Source: Triangularia verruculosa
Taxonomy: Eukaryota; Ascomycota; Sordariomycetes; Sordariales; Podosporaceae
NCBI GenBank assembly: GCA_033296885.1
Contig: MU863968.1
Location: 82,349-146,348 of the forward strand
Reading direction: 5' to 3'
DNA length: 64,000 bases
In this document: positions 38,766 through 50,857 of the stretch, in pieces
How positions within the stretch are numbered: position 1 is the first letter of the stretch
Layout of the letters: every line of letters begins with the position of its first letter
Notes under the pieces: model-generated
The model's database searches: none
What the model was told of the DNA's origin: nothing
The model's input: the letters and a program-made list of their open reading frames with translations, nothing else
Position numbers and translations under genes: made by a program

Positions 38766-39360
38766 TTACACTGAGGACACTACCCGATGAACCTCACGGT
38801 ATAATAAAACTAAGCAACAGACCAGACTGAACCTGGCTGAAATGGGCTTTTCTGAGTTAGCTGGTGGTTGCCTCGAACCACAGAAAACACCGGAAAAGCT
38901 CAACAATCGTCAGTGCTCGTATTAAACACGAGTAAGCATAGCTGTTAACAAAACTCAAAGTTTCCAGCAAAGTCTTAGGGAAGCATCCTTTTAATCTTGT
39001 CTAAGTAGAAAACGCAGATAGGTATCAATTTCAAGATATAATGAAGAATCAAAACTATCCACGAAACAACCCCAACAAAACCCTCAACTTAAAACAACCA
39101 AAAAAACACAAAGGTATCATCCTCCATTTCTCAATCTTATTACAAGCCCCCCAAATAAACAAATTATCCTCTCCAAAACAAAACAAAATTTTCCACCTGT
39201 GTGCGTGTGCGTGCTATGTGCGCAAGTCCATTCTTTTTTGGTGCCCCCATTTTTTCCCAATCCCATAATCCCATGAACCAACCAAAAAGAACAGTAACAA
39301 ACGCTCGCCGGCTATTTGAAACAAAGAAAATGACCAAAAAAAAGAACGGCAGTCCAAAGT
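38766..39360. other. Intergenic region, AT-rich, 3' flank of the DET1-like gene
   Basis: No gene. It includes A-rich stretches (39040-39190) that probably form the 3' UTR of the minus-strand phosphatase gene. Confidence 0.5.
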
Positions 39361-41399
39361 TCAGTAAACACTCCCCTGAATACTCTTATCCTCCGCCTCT
39401 GCCCTCATCAGCGCCTCATCGGCCTTCTCTGTTAGTGTCCTCGCCAACTCCAACCCGTCAGCATTACTTCCACTCTCGTCCTCATCCTCATCTGGCGTCT
39501 CATGCTCCCCATCCGCCTCGTGGTCCCCATCGCTGCTCTGCCCAGCATCGCTGTGGCAGTCTCCCAACCTGTTAGCCCTCATGCCCCTTCCCATCCGGCT
39601 GTTATCTCTCTTGCTGCCAGGCCCAGTGTGAAAGACAGCACGATGAGAACCAGGCTTGAGATAATCATGTGCATGTGAGTGGTGATGGTGACTATGCTTG
39701 TGACGTTCGTCCTCTGACGAGTCAGCGTCATCCCCGCTGGCGACACTGTTATGCCCGCTGTACGTCCCGCCAAAATCCCGTCCGACGTGGAGCTGCTGTA
39801 CCGCGCCGCCGCCGTTGCTAAGATGGGGCGGTAGGCTGGGGCTCTTGAGCTGGCCACGTAATCGGTCGTCGACAGAGATAAAAGACGGCGTGCCGTCCGG
39901 ACTAGATACCACCTCATCCCGGGCCTTGCTGATGTCGATTTTGGGACCCGTGATAGAGATGTCAAAGGAGGGGTTAGGGCTGCCGTCTGCGCAAAGCGTA
40001 GTTGATGACTGAGACCAGAAAATCTTTTTGCCTGCCGGCCTTCGACTCACTAGTGTTGTGCTGTTGGCCGTGCCGTTGAAGGAAGGGTTGGTGAGGCCGA
40101 CGGTCGCGGAGGGCGTTGCGTTGTTGTTCGTCGAGGAGGTGGAAGAAGTAGAGTTGTTCGTCTCAGCAGGGGGAGCAAGAGCAGCAGCACCATCGAAGGG
40201 AGAAGCGGTACCGTTCTTGACGGCTGTCACGTTGCTCCCACTCGTGTTGCTGTTGCTGTTGCTACCGCTGCTGTTCTCGCTGCCAGCCAGGCCGACAGCC
40301 TGGTTAGAGATGATATGGTCGTTCTTGACGAGGTCAGCCAGCGTCTGGCGGATCTTGAAGTTCTTGTCGTGGTTGCAGCCGTTGGGACAGCCTCCCCACC
40401 GACGTCGAACTTCGACCATTGAGCCGGTGCGAGCAGGTTTCGAACTGTCCTTACTCTTTCCATTCTCCTTTCCGCCCTCCACCTTGTCCTTGTCCTTCAC
40501 CTCGGCTTCCTTCTCTCTGGCTGCCACTTCTATGGCGTTTTGCCTTTTTAGCTCGGACCATGTCCGTAGCTTGTTTTCTAGAATGTATTTGCCCGTGTTC
40601 ATGTCTTGCCTCATGGTGAGGAATTCGCAGTGGTTTACGTTGCGGAGATCCTCAAAGTACTCGACACTGAAATGGTACCACTTCATGAGGAAGACACGAG
40701 ACATGAGACCGTGAGTGACTGTTGGTGGTCATTATTAGCATCCCCATTTCTTTGGACGCCTCCTTTTCTCGACAAAAGGAAAAAAAGCATACCTAACACG
40801 CAGACACTGGGAAAGTCCTTATCCCCAAACTGTCTCCATAGACTCTCGTTGAAGCCGCTGACACGATCATAGGCATCCGCCGCGCTCTCGCCGTTGGGGA
40901 TTCTGTAAAAGAAGTGACCATAGTCGGCACGCTCCTGCCACATCCTTTCCATCTCGGCGCTGCATGGCTGGAAGTTGCCAAAATCTTGTTCGCGCAGTCT
41001 CGGCTCCTCGTAGACCTTGATCCTGTCCCTGTTGAAGTTGCTGTCTTCGGGCTCGTCACTCGTCAAGGTAGCGAGAATGCCTTCTGTCGTCTCTCTCGTC
41101 CGTCTGTATGGGCTGGTGAAGAACTGGAGGGTGTCGTCGGGCCGCAGCAGGTTCTTGAGCCTCCGGCCGGCTTCGTAGGCTTGTTGCCACCCATCTTGTG
41201 TGAGCTTGACTCTGTGATCGGGAATGGTCTGGTGGATGTCGCGGTTCTCTGATGTGTCGATTGTTAGTCACACTGATCGTTTTACTACCCCTCCTTTTTT
41301 GCAACATGGGAATCTGCAGTGCGAGGCTGAGACATGTGACGTACTGTTGCCCTCCGACTGGGCGTGTCTGATAACGATGATAAGTCTTGGTTTCCCCAT
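39361..41399 (-). CDS. det1: Histidine phosphatase superfamily protein, DET1-like (phosphoglycerate-mutase fold)
   Basis: Three exons on the minus strand (41345-41399, 40793-41248, 39361-40718) with introns 41249-41344 (GTACGT..CAG) and 40719-40792 (GTATGC..CAG). The product is 622 residues. The start at 41399 (MGKPRLII) is preferred because the catalytic motif follows at once, although the frame is open to 41468. Motifs: RHAQSEGN at residues 11-18 with nucleophile His12, SPYRRTRET, an acidic EQDFGNF segment, GESAADAYDR, and VTHGLM with second catalytic His173. This is the layout of yeast Det1 (YDR051C), an acid-phosphatase-like protein linked to intracellular sterol transport. Beyond about residue 240 comes a long low-complexity tail (Asn/Ser/Gly-rich, a HKHSHHHHSHAH stretch, acidic end) not found in the short yeast protein. 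The exact substrate is unknown. Confidence 0.88.
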
Positions 41400-43194
41400 G
41401 ATTGTGGCCTCCTTCTTCTTTACTGGGCGAATTGGGCCGTGTAGATAGCTGATAGTTGGTGTTTGCAAAGATTGGAAAAAGGGTGGGTTGTTTCTTTGGT
41501 TAGAGGTGATACCTAGGCAGGTTGTTTCAAGTTGCCTTGTAGGTCAGGGGGGGCCTATCAAACAAGGTGGGGGATAAGGCGCAATGGTTGGTCTCAGATA
41601 CCAACAAAATTGCAAAAGTAGATTGGAATGGAACGGCAGAATACAAGAGAAAGGGAAAATGGAAATAGCAGTCTCTTATTAAACAGTCACAGCTACCCAG
41701 CCTTTTGCAAAATGGATGCTCGATGCCATTCATTGGTATTACCAATGCGGTTCGTCACCAAGTGACCCCTGCCAATTACTCACTTTCCAAGTCGCTGCCA
41801 GTTGTTTTTCAGCAGGCTAAGCCTGGAACTGTGGGACGGTGGAACAGCAGTGGACACAGCAAACTCAAACCTGAAGTTGGGCATGACCCCGCTAGTTTTT
41901 CTGTCTGGAGGTGTCTGCATTTCGTTGGCCGGCCTGTGGCTTGGTATCTGGACAGTACCCAAGATGCCGTGTCGTGTCTGCCTCTCCCTCTTTGCGCGCG
42001 CCTGATGATGGCAGTTGTCTGCATGTTTCTGACAGCTCTGCAGCTTTGGGCATAAAAGCAGCACATGGGACCATTCTACCGCCCCTTCGCGCCACTTCTG
42101 GTGTCATCTCCTGAAGCGTAGGGCTGCCCGAGTTTTCTGCTAGCTGAGCCAGGAGAGTACCCGCCGAACCGGTGACCGCCTGATCGCCGTCGAATCAGAC
42201 CGCCTCCCGAGGGAAGATCTACCCATCTGCCATCCGTCCAGATGTGTGGTACAGGCCACCCCCGGCAGTTGACCCCATTCTGAATGATGGTTCCTGAAGC
42301 GCCCAGTCAGTTACCAAGCGCCTAAAACCAACCAACAACCAGTTCTACGTTTTTACCTAATATGCTTCCATTTCCAGCACATGCTCGTATTCTATTCATG
42401 ATGCAAGATCACCACATGACATGCTGGATATTTCAGTTCAGTCTAGATCGACGAATCTATGGGGCAAACGGAAGCCACGGGTGTTCACGTGCCCATGTCG
42501 CTGGATCTCGTTGCGGTTCCCCGGTGCCCCCTAAAAAATTGTGGCAGCAATTACTGGATCGTGGCTGATGACGGGAACCCCGCCATTTGTCTTGGGACTG
42601 CCAAGAATCGTGGACAAAAACTGAGAATTCACCACTTGTCTCAACACATGCCTCTTCACTGGCACAGGACCAATCAACGGCTCTATCTCGTGGTCGTGAT
42701 AGCTTCTCAAGTCCGACTCGAGCCGTGTAGCACGTAAGCCTTCCATTCCGTCCGTCACTCCCGTAGCCCGTAGCTCCCGAGCTCCCAAGAGATCTCCCTT
42801 ACATTTTGTGCCAAGGAAGTCGAAGGGAACCACGAGGCTGAAGCCCCACCATCAAAGTGACTCCTTTCTTGGCACCCAGCCAAGCTGGCCCAGGCTCCCG
42901 AATTTTTTTTGTAAGCCGCGGTCGCGCGTCCTCGTAACCTTGCCTTCGCCAAGCCGACCAATCCAGCTGCAAAGCTTCTCAACTCCAAGAAACCGCATCA
43001 TCATCATCATCAGCATCACCAACATCACCCGCCCTGCCGTCTTTGTCGCAAGAGGCCCCACCAATTCAACTCAACTCACCATCACCGCCATATTCCCACC
43101 TATCCCCGGTTACCCCAATCCACAACCACCACCACCACCAGCCTCGTCAACACCCATCCAGCCTCGCGATTCCACCACAACCACCACAACCACA
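41400..43194. other. Divergent intergenic region between the DET1-like and PRKRIP1-like genes
   Basis: No supported gene. It is the shared upstream region of two divergently transcribed genes. Frames of about 60-116 codons overlap on both strands and lack domains. The 43020-43194 part is CCA/CAC-rich and pyrimidine-biased, as expected for a leader of the rightward gene. Confidence 0.55.
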
Positions 43195-43818
43195 ATGTCC
43201 AACCCCCCCCCATCAAAACGCCTCAAAACAACCCCCTCCACCTCCCTCCCCCCCAAGAAAAAACACAACCTCTCCCCCACCTCCCTCCAAGCCGCCACCC
43301 TCACCTCCCTCTTCGCAAACCCAGATAAACCCATCCCCCTCCCCCCCCTCGGCGGGCCCCTCAAAAAACCCCTCCCCCCTCCCCCCGAAATTGTCACCAA
43401 CGTCCAGGGCTCCTCCGCCGGCGCGGGGTCAGGCGAGTTCCACGTCTACAAGGCCGCCCGCCGCCGGGAATACGAACGACTGAGGCAAATGGAGGAGGAA
43501 ACCGCGGCGGAAAAAGCCCAGCGCGAGTTCGAGGAGGAGCGTCTCGAGCGGAAACGCAAGGACGAAGAAAAGACGAGGAAGAACAGGGAGAAGAGGAATA
43601 AGAAGAAGATGAATAAGGGCAAGGGTGGGAGTAAATCCGTGACGCCGCAGCCTACGACTGCTACTACCAATGGGAAAGATGGGGGGGAGGATAAAGGGAC
43701 AGATGGGAAAGAGGAGGATAGCAGGGGGGATAAGGAAGGGAACGGGACGACAGCACCAGAACCACCGGCTGTACCAGTAGCAGAGGGAGTTGGGCTGGTC
43801 ATCTGCGATGACGACTGA
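43195..43818 (+). CDS. PRKRIP1/DUF1168-family protein (spliceosome-associated)
   Basis: A single exon of 207 codons. The ATG at 43195 is chosen although the frame is open to 42808, because the upstream part encodes low-complexity sequence and conserved features start after this Met. The diagnostic block is GEFHVYKAARRREYERLRQMEEE at about residues 80-102, followed by a strongly charged helix of Arg/Glu/Lys (residues about 103-145) with a KNREKRNKKKMNKGKG basic patch. This is the DUF1168/PRKRIP1 pattern. The human homologue lies as a long helix in the catalytic spliceosome (C complexes) and binds double-stranded RNA, so a nuclear splicing role is inferred. The C-terminal third is Gly/Asp/Glu/Thr-rich and disordered. 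The N-terminus has a KRLK-type basic signal. Confidence 0.85.
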   Translation: MSNPPPSKRLKTTPSTSLPPKKKHNLSPTSLQAATLTSLFANPDKPIPLPPLGGPLKKPLPPPPEIVTNVQGSSAGAGSGEFHVYKAARRREYERLRQMEEETAAEKAQREFEEERLERKRKDEEKTRKNREKRNKKKMNKGKGGSKSVTPQPTTATTNGKDGGEDKGTDGKEEDSRGDKEGNGTTAPEPPAVPVAEGVGLVICDDD

Positions 43819-44008
43819 TTTCACTTGCACGCACACCACAGGTATCACCACTTAACAGGGTAGAGTATTCAAAGGAAGGGGTATCTGCATTCCAGCATCT
43901 TTTTGATTTTCCACAGCTTGCCCCCATCACCAACCCATCCATCTATGCCATGGCCAATATACTTTATTTACCGCGCGCCGGTCTACCCTCTTCTTCAATA
44001 CTGTACAT

Positions 44009-46017
44009 TTAATCATCACCGCCGCTAACGCCCACACCCGGCTGCAGCTTCTTCGCGCTGCAAATGTCGTCTACTCTGAGCAACAGGCAGGCGGCCTAAT
44101 TTGTTTGGGTTAGCATTGTAATACCATAGACAGAATCAAAAGAAAGTAAAAAAAATCATACCTCAATAGCAGTCTTCATGCTCTGCACCTTGATGGCCTC
44201 CGGCTCCCAGACACCATACTCCTTCATGTCCACCAGCGAACCAGTATCGCCATTCACACCCCACGAGCTCTTGCCCTCGGCGTGCTTAGCCCGGAGATCG
44301 GTCAGCACTCTGACGGGGGACTTGCCCGCGTTCTGGATAAGCGTCCGGGGGATGACCTCAAGCGCCTCGGCAACAGCCTTGTAAGGCCACTGTTGGACAC
44401 CCTCGATGCTCTTGGCCAGTTGCTGTAACCTTACGGAAACCGCCATCTCAGTGGCACCGCCGCCGGGCGATAATCTAGGATGGAACATGACGTTGCGCGC
44501 CACGCCCATGGCGTCCTGGAGGTTGCGCTCAATCTCGTTGAGGATATCCTTGGAAGGACCCCTGAGGAGGACAGTGCAGGCCTTTGGTGACTTGCACTTT
44601 GTGAGGAAGGTGAAGTACTCATCGCCAATCTTCTCAATCTCGAACAGGCCGCACTGAGTGCCGACATCAGACTCTTGGAGATCCTCCACTCTGTTGACGA
44701 TAGTAGCACCAGTCGCTCTCGCTATCCGGTTGTTGTCCGTCTTGCGCACGCGGCGGAGGGCTGTGACGTTGGCCTTCATGAGGTAGTGTTGAGCGAGATC
44801 TATATCATCATCATCATCAGTGACCATCCCCCTTTTACCCCTGGCATCATGCAAATAAACTCACCAGAAACACCCTTCTCAGTGATGATCAAATCCGGAT
44901 TCAGCGCCAGAATATGCTCGCACATGCTCTTGACCTGCTCCTCCTCAATCTCCAAAATCCTGTTCCAGTCCTCCTCCTTCGTCACCTCGATATTCGTCTG
45001 CGACTCTCCCTTCTTGTACTCCAACGGGCAGTCCAGCAGGATGATCCTGGGGTTCTCAATCTTGCGGCGCATCTTGGGGTGCGTGATGTCCTTGTTCAAC
45101 ATCACACCGTCCAGCACCCGACTGTCCTCAATCTCACCACCAGGCACCTTCTCGACACGCGCGTACCGCTTGATGTCAACCTCGCGCTTGCCGTTGCCAA
45201 CCTCCCAGGTGACCGTCCGGACAGCGCTCAGAGCAAGGCTGCACATTAGCTCCGACCATCTCGAGACAAACTTTGTGCCAATGGACGAAGAAATCAGCTT
45301 GTACATCTCCTTGTCGTCGTTGATGTCGATCGGCAGGGAAATCTCCTCGATGATCTCCAGCGCGTCCTTAAGAGCCCGCTTGAAGGCCGCGATGATGTTG
45401 ACCGGGTGGATGTTGCGCTCGAGTTGGGGGAGGGCCTGCGCGAGGATCTCACCAGCTATGATTACCCCTGATTAGTTATCCATGCCCAATATTCCTAAAA
45501 TGTTTCTTTGTTTGTCACCCACCCAGAATGATAACAGTAGTAGTACCATCGCCAACCTCCTCATCCTGCGTCCGGCTGAGCTCGATCATGCTCTTGGCCG
45601 CCGGGTGCGACACCTCGATCTCGCGGAGGATGGCGTGGCCGTCGTTGGTGAGAACGATACCGCCCATGGGGTCGAGCAGCATCTTCAACATGGCCTTGGG
45701 GCCCAAGCATGATCGGATAATATCGGCAACACTGCATCAACCGGTTGGTAAGCTTCATGTATCTTCAACGACGACGACAGCGGCGACGAGGGGGGGCGGT
45801 CAGGGAACATCAGGACGGCGGGGTAGCATACGTTTTAGCAGCAGCGATATTCGACAACTGAGCCTTGCGACCGGTCTGTCTCTCAGCACCGGCATTGGTG
45901 TCTATGGTTTAAACCATCATGGTTAGCTATCTTGTAAGGGGCCCGGCCAGGTATAGGAGGCGGGGAAGCTTCCATAGAGGGGGGACCCATACTCATCACC
46001 AAGACAGGAGCCTGCAT
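44009..46017 (-). CDS. cct3: T-complex protein 1 subunit gamma (CCT3)
   Basis: Six exons on the minus strand: 45993-46017, 45832-45901, 45523-45731, 44865-45455, 44162-44799 and 44009-44095. All introns are GT..AG and the phases agree throughout. The product is 539 residues, the usual CCT3 length. Motifs: N-terminus MQAPVLVMNTNAGAERQTG, the LLDPMGGIVLTNDGHAIL segment, the group II chaperonin ATP-binding GDGTT at residues 92-96 in EVGDGTTTVIIL, the apical domain, and the C-terminal ATPase part with SPGGGATEMAVS and an acidic Gly-rich end (GVSGGDD). CCT3 is one of eight subunits of the cytosolic TRiC/CCT ring that folds actin and tubulin. The first exon is only 25 nt. Identification is secure. 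Confidence 0.97.
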
Positions 46018-47015
46018 CTTGCCTGTCGTTGGCTTTCCGCCTGTTGTATTGTTTTAAAAAAGAAGGGGGTTGTATTGAAACGGTGTGGTGGTCGAGGGAA
46101 GAAAGTGGGCGGTCAAAGGAAAAGAACAAGACGTGGTCGCTGGCAAAAGGGCGGGTTTCGAAATTACACAGCGAGGATCCAGCGTGGGTTCACTGTTTTC
46201 CTTGTCGTCGCTAGGCAGCTCCTGAGGCCTGGAGGTGGGATGGCCCGAAAAGTTCAGAACTCGGGACCCACCTAAGCTCCCGCTCTCAACGCCCGAAGGT
46301 GGGGCAACGCCCGGATCAACACAACTTCCCTTCCGCTTGGATATCAACGGCCACCTGGCCGCCGTTCAGGGGGACCAAAACATAGCATAATTCAACATCC
46401 ATCCGTCACTAGTATGACCATCTCAGTATCAAAATAACAAACCAGATACACCTCGTATTATCATGGCAAAAGGGGCGTACATAGACCCTATGTACACGTC
46501 CATACCTATCACCTCCAGCTTTTACACTTTGCCCAGCTCAAAAACACTCGGCTTCTTTTATACATGTCCATCAAAGTCGTCCACCTCACTGCCCTTCCCT
46601 CCTATCCATCCCTGGTAACCTTCTGAATCCTCCTGCCCTCTCAACATCCCTCCCATAAGATAACCACCAAAGTCAATGTTCGAAATGCCAACACAATAAC
46701 CTCCTCGAACTGCTTGTAAATGTAATAGAATACAAATACGTACAAAGGAAAGTGGCACGGCGGCAAGGTTCGCAAAGTGCCCTTTGTCGACCCAGAGAAT
46801 TAGATTTTAGTAAATGCTGTTGTCTGGCCAGACCATGAACGCCCCAAAATCAACGAGAAAAATGATACAGAGAAAACAGAAAACGGTCCAAGTGACTGTG
46901 GTATGTAGCACAAAAAGTGTATACTGGAAGTCAAGGAAACAGAAACAGAGGCCTGTTTGCGCAGTGAATATCCTGTTGCAAAAGAGCGTGCTTTCATCGC
47001 TGATGTCAAACGGAA
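46018..47015. other. Intergenic region between CCT3 and the membrane-protein gene
   Basis: No gene. It holds the 5' leader and promoter of CCT3 and the 3' UTR of the minus-strand gene that ends at 47016. Confidence 0.6.
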
Positions 47016-48173
47016 TTAGAAGTTTTGCGAGATCCCGGCTGTTTGCTGCGGGTAGTGTGCTGGGTTCTCAATGCGAGTATTCCTCCTGGCTGTCACGTCC
47101 CGAATGATAGGTGAGCCACCTCCTTGTGGATTCGGAGGCTGTTCAGAGTATGGGTTTCCGCTGCCGTACTGATCGTAGTACTGATTGGGTCCGCTGTAGG
47201 CCATACCTATTGGGCCTTCGCCAGAGCCATCAGACCTCGCAGCAGCACTATACGAAGAGGAAGCATTGGAAGGCCCGCGGTGCACATCGCCTCGGTTGTT
47301 CGCAGCAGAAGGGCCCATTGCTCCGAGAATCTCGCCCTCGGGTGAAGAAGGTACTTCGTGCATCAGAGGTTCGCCGGATCGTGTGTCAGAAACAGCACCA
47401 CGGGTAGGTGAGGCGGCATCCGAATAAGGGGCACCGCCCGACATGGTAGTCGATGTCTTCCTCGCAGTCGAGCCAGCAATTGTCGTGGAGCCCCAGCCTC
47501 TGTAACCGGCGGACTCGTCGTCTCGACCATCATAACCAGCAGCGACCGCTGGAATTGTTGGGTCGGCATTAGGATTATATCCATAGTCCTCCACCTCCTT
47601 GCGCCTCTGCTCCTCGGCATCCTTGCGCTGCTTCCTCTTCCGCCAAAAGAAAATGCCAGCTACAACCAAAAGGGCAACAGCAACGATAGGAACCACCACA
47701 GCAATGGCAATTTTTCCATTGTTGCTCAACCCTCCGCCTTCACCGGTGTTGCCATCGCCGCCCGCACCAATACCCGGCACTCCGGTTGTGGTCGTGGAGG
47801 ATGTCGGCGCAGGATCCTGCGGTGCGCCATCTGTTGGCCTTGTGATAGTCCGCGTAACGACTTCTGTGCTGGTATCAGGACCATTATCCGGTGCGCTGCT
47901 AGATGGCGGACCTGGAGTAGTTTCTGGCGGTGGCGGCGTTGAACTGGTGGATGGGGGAGGATCGGGCCGAGTAGTTGACGAGGTTGTAGGCGGAGGAGGA
48001 GGGGGAGGCGGAGTGGAAGAAGTGGTGGGAGGAGGCGGCGGTGTTGGGGTCGTCGGAGTCGGTGTAGGAGTTGGCGGGTTGTTAGTCGTGGGCGGATCGG
48101 AAGGGGGTGTATTGGTGTCTGCTGGCGGTGTATTGGTGTCTGGCGGCGGACCGCCGGTAGAGTTGGTAGACAT
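47016..48173 (-). CDS. Single-pass membrane protein with Pro/Thr-rich ectodomain (SKG6/Mid2-like architecture)
   Basis: A single exon of 385 codons from the ATG at 48173. The frame is open to 48305, with other possible ATGs at 48224 and 48305; 48173 is preferred because it begins with an N-glycosylation sequon (STNSTGG) and has G at -3. Residues 1 to about 150 are almost wholly Pro/Thr/Ser, as in O-mannosylated cell-wall sensors. One membrane segment follows (KIAIAVVVPIVAVALLVV), then a basic stop-transfer stretch (WRKRKQRK) and a disordered cytosolic tail of about 200 residues with Gly/Ser/Tyr-rich sequence. No cleavable signal peptide is evident from this start. The layout resembles fungal SKG6/AXL2-type and Mid2/Wsc-type surface proteins, suggesting a role in wall sensing or polarity, but no specific orthologue is recognised. 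Confidence 0.75.
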   Translation of the reverse strand: MSTNSTGGPPPDTNTPPADTNTPPSDPPTTNNPPTPTPTPTTPTPPPPPTTSSTPPPPPPPPTTSSTTRPDPPPSTSSTPPPPETTPGPPSSSAPDNGPDTSTEVVTRTITRPTDGAPQDPAPTSSTTTTGVPGIGAGGDGNTGEGGGLSNNGKIAIAVVVPIVAVALLVVAGIFFWRKRKQRKDAEEQRRKEVEDYGYNPNADPTIPAVAAGYDGRDDESAGYRGWGSTTIAGSTARKTSTTMSGGAPYSDAASPTRGAVSDTRSGEPLMHEVPSSPEGEILGAMGPSAANNRGDVHRGPSNASSSYSAAARSDGSGEGPIGMAYSGPNQYYDQYGSGNPYSEQPPNPQGGGSPIIRDVTARRNTRIENPAHYPQQTAGISQNF

Positions 48174-50857
48174 CACGAAGAGTCGTCGCTTCAACCGCGG
48201 TAGGTTTCTATATGGAACTGCCATATTAGCACGGGTACCAGCCGTGGTAGGTTGCAATGCATGACAGGAAAACACAGCAGGAACATGGTGAAAGAGTCCA
48301 TGCACCTATTAAGAGACTATGCGGACGGAGTGGTGGAGGTTGAAGAAGAGAGTCGCGCCGCGGCTGCAGTAAGCAGCTTCAAAGAGAGACAGGCGGTGCG
48401 TGTCGAACTGGATCGGGGGCTACAAACCTCTGGGTTGCGGCGAGAGTGCAGATGCAGATGGCAGCGGCACGCGACAGTCGACGATGTCAGTCGTGCGGCT
48501 GTTGCGAACGAACGAGCGCTTCGATGCGATGGACCAAAGGGGGTGTTTGAGAAGCCCGATTGTGAGACCAAATGAATGGCTGAGCAGAGCGATGCCGTGT
48601 GCGCCGACAGAAGAGGCCAGTCGCTTGGCGGCTGAACCTCAGCGGTTGAGGAGTTCCAGCGGGGCCCGGGAAGACGGGTGCCGAAGGCAAAGTGAAGCTA
48701 TCGAGCAATGTGATGGGATGAAAACAAAAAAGATTTGACTGGAACGACGGTTGACGAAATCGCGCGCGCCGTCGACGGGTCGAACGGGGAAGAGACGAGA
48801 CGAGGGAGCGACGGAAAGGTCAGATTCTCGGGGGATGGTGCGAGAGATTAGGTGCGGCTTCAGGGCTGTTATTCCCAGTTGCCAGGCTTGGACTAGACGC
48901 AGGCACAGTTCATGCGGCAGTGCAACATGTCCCGCGGCTGCCAGATTGGGCGAAGCGGTACGTAAGACAACGGGAGCGTGACACCCAAGACGGGGGCGAT
49001 GGCCACGTTGAGGAGGGATTGAGGTGTCGGCCTGTTTGACCCGACGGCGATTTTGAAGCGATTCTCGTTTCTTGTTTTTGTTTTCTAAACCTTATCAAAA
49101 CAACATCGGACGAACCTCATCCAGCAAATCTTCTCTGCATTGCCCGAAGCTTTTTGTCAGGTCACCAGGCCTGTGCCTCAGGCTTCCCCGCTAGGTGGAT
49201 TCCTGGAGCAATTTTCGTCTTGGGATTCGGCTGTGGGGCCGAAACGTCCGCCGTATTCTCAATGGGACGGTGGATGGGATGACAGCTTGAGGGAGCTCTC
49301 AGTTGGCTTTTGCAACCGTTTGAGCGTCTTGATTTTTTCTTTGATACATGATTGGGAGCTCCTCTTTCTCTCCCAAGAAGATCTATTTCCAGAAACCCCG
49401 TATTACAGCTGAACTCAGCCTCTTTTTTTTGTGCTGCAACTTGTCAACCACAACGTTCCCGGACGCTACGTGACATTGCTAGAGGATCACGTTGTCGATC
49501 GCATCTCGACCCGTCTGAGCTCCCTCCCTAGCTTCACGACCGGCTCATCACCATCAACTTTTTCTACACTACTATATAACAACCGTGCGGCAAAGCCGTT
49601 GCTGTTGGCCTTGAGATCCAGGTTGTGGAGATGAGACAGACATCGTTGGTGGCTCACCACCACCCAAGTCCTCCAGCGAATCGGCTCGACAAGATCCAAC
49701 ACCTGGGGGCGCACTGTCTCTGCATGACCCTTGTTGCCCTCACCAACCTGGAACTTTTCGCTTTTTTGTCTCTCTGACTTGCATCTGCAGATGGGATCTT
49801 ACTCAGGGCCCCTTCCTGCATACACTACAGCACAATGTGCATTTTCAACCTGCCCGCCCGCCCCGGACGGAGAATTTATCCTCAGGACCCTTCCGCTCAC
49901 TTGCAAGCTCACTCTGCAACCACAATCAAACATCATGATTTTCGAAAAGACTCTTCTAGAAACTCTAATAATTCATCCCACCCTGGACACCCCATCAAAA
50001 CAAGCCTCCGCCGCTGCCCATCACCATTCAATGCAAAACGTCATAGCAATCAAAAAAAGCCTTGCAAAAACCCCAGACCCAGCACACTGGGACCCCCGCT
50101 AAAAAACCTCGTAAAATATGCGCTAAAAAGCGGGGGACATTTTGAACTTGTTCATCTGATCTTCTGCCGCTTCTTGTCTTCACAATCAAGGATGAACCTC
50201 GTTCTATATTTTCGTTCCTGATTCTTCCTCCTCTTGCCTCTTTCTTCAGCTTCAAACTCAACCGATGATGTGCGCCCAACGTAAAAATAGCCCTTCTAGA
50301 CCGTAAGCCCGCACCAGTTATAGGACTTGCTGCCCCTCCATTTCCAATAGAGCTTGCATACAATACTCAGAGTAGCCATACATACAGAAGGCGATTCTCC
50401 ACGCGCTGACAAAGATGCGAAACACCTGCATAACAAAAAGCAGCTATCCTATCTTCTTGTCCTCCCCTGATCCAGATTGTAACAACTCCGACGAGTATAA
50501 ATGTCAGAAGACCTGCAGCCTGAGGCGCTTGCGCTTAAGCCTGTCTGCTCAGACACAGTTCGTATGCAAGGGGAAAGGAGAACATAAGACATGCAGACCT
50601 CGGCCTGTAAACTGTTCGAGTAAGGCGTTTTAGCCTTGATTTGTATCTAAGATATCTCTAATTCAACCATCTCGCCTTTCTCTCGAAACAAGGCCATGGC
50701 GCGTTGCTGTATCTATATCTTACCTATGCTTCTGATAACCGCAATCAACTCAAATGTACTAGGTATAACCTTTCTTCCCCACCAAAAACAACACCCCCCA
50801 ACCCCTGAGCACCAACAATCCAAAACTTCAAAAAAACAAACATCTTAGACATAACAC
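48174..50857. other. Intergenic region between the membrane-protein gene and HUL4
   Basis: No supported gene. It includes the promoter of the minus-strand membrane protein (48174 to about 49100) and the 3' flank of HUL4. Scattered frames of 60-128 codons overlap one another and show no domains. Confidence 0.55.

Noticed and set aside
42808..43194. Longer N-terminus for the PRKRIP1-like protein
   Set aside because: The extra 129 codons are low-complexity leader sequence (Ile, Pro and Thr runs); family similarity starts after the Met at 43195.
47599..48264. 221-codon + strand frame of Gly/Val repeats
   Set aside because: Complement of the Pro/Thr-rich ectodomain of the minus-strand membrane protein; a shadow frame.
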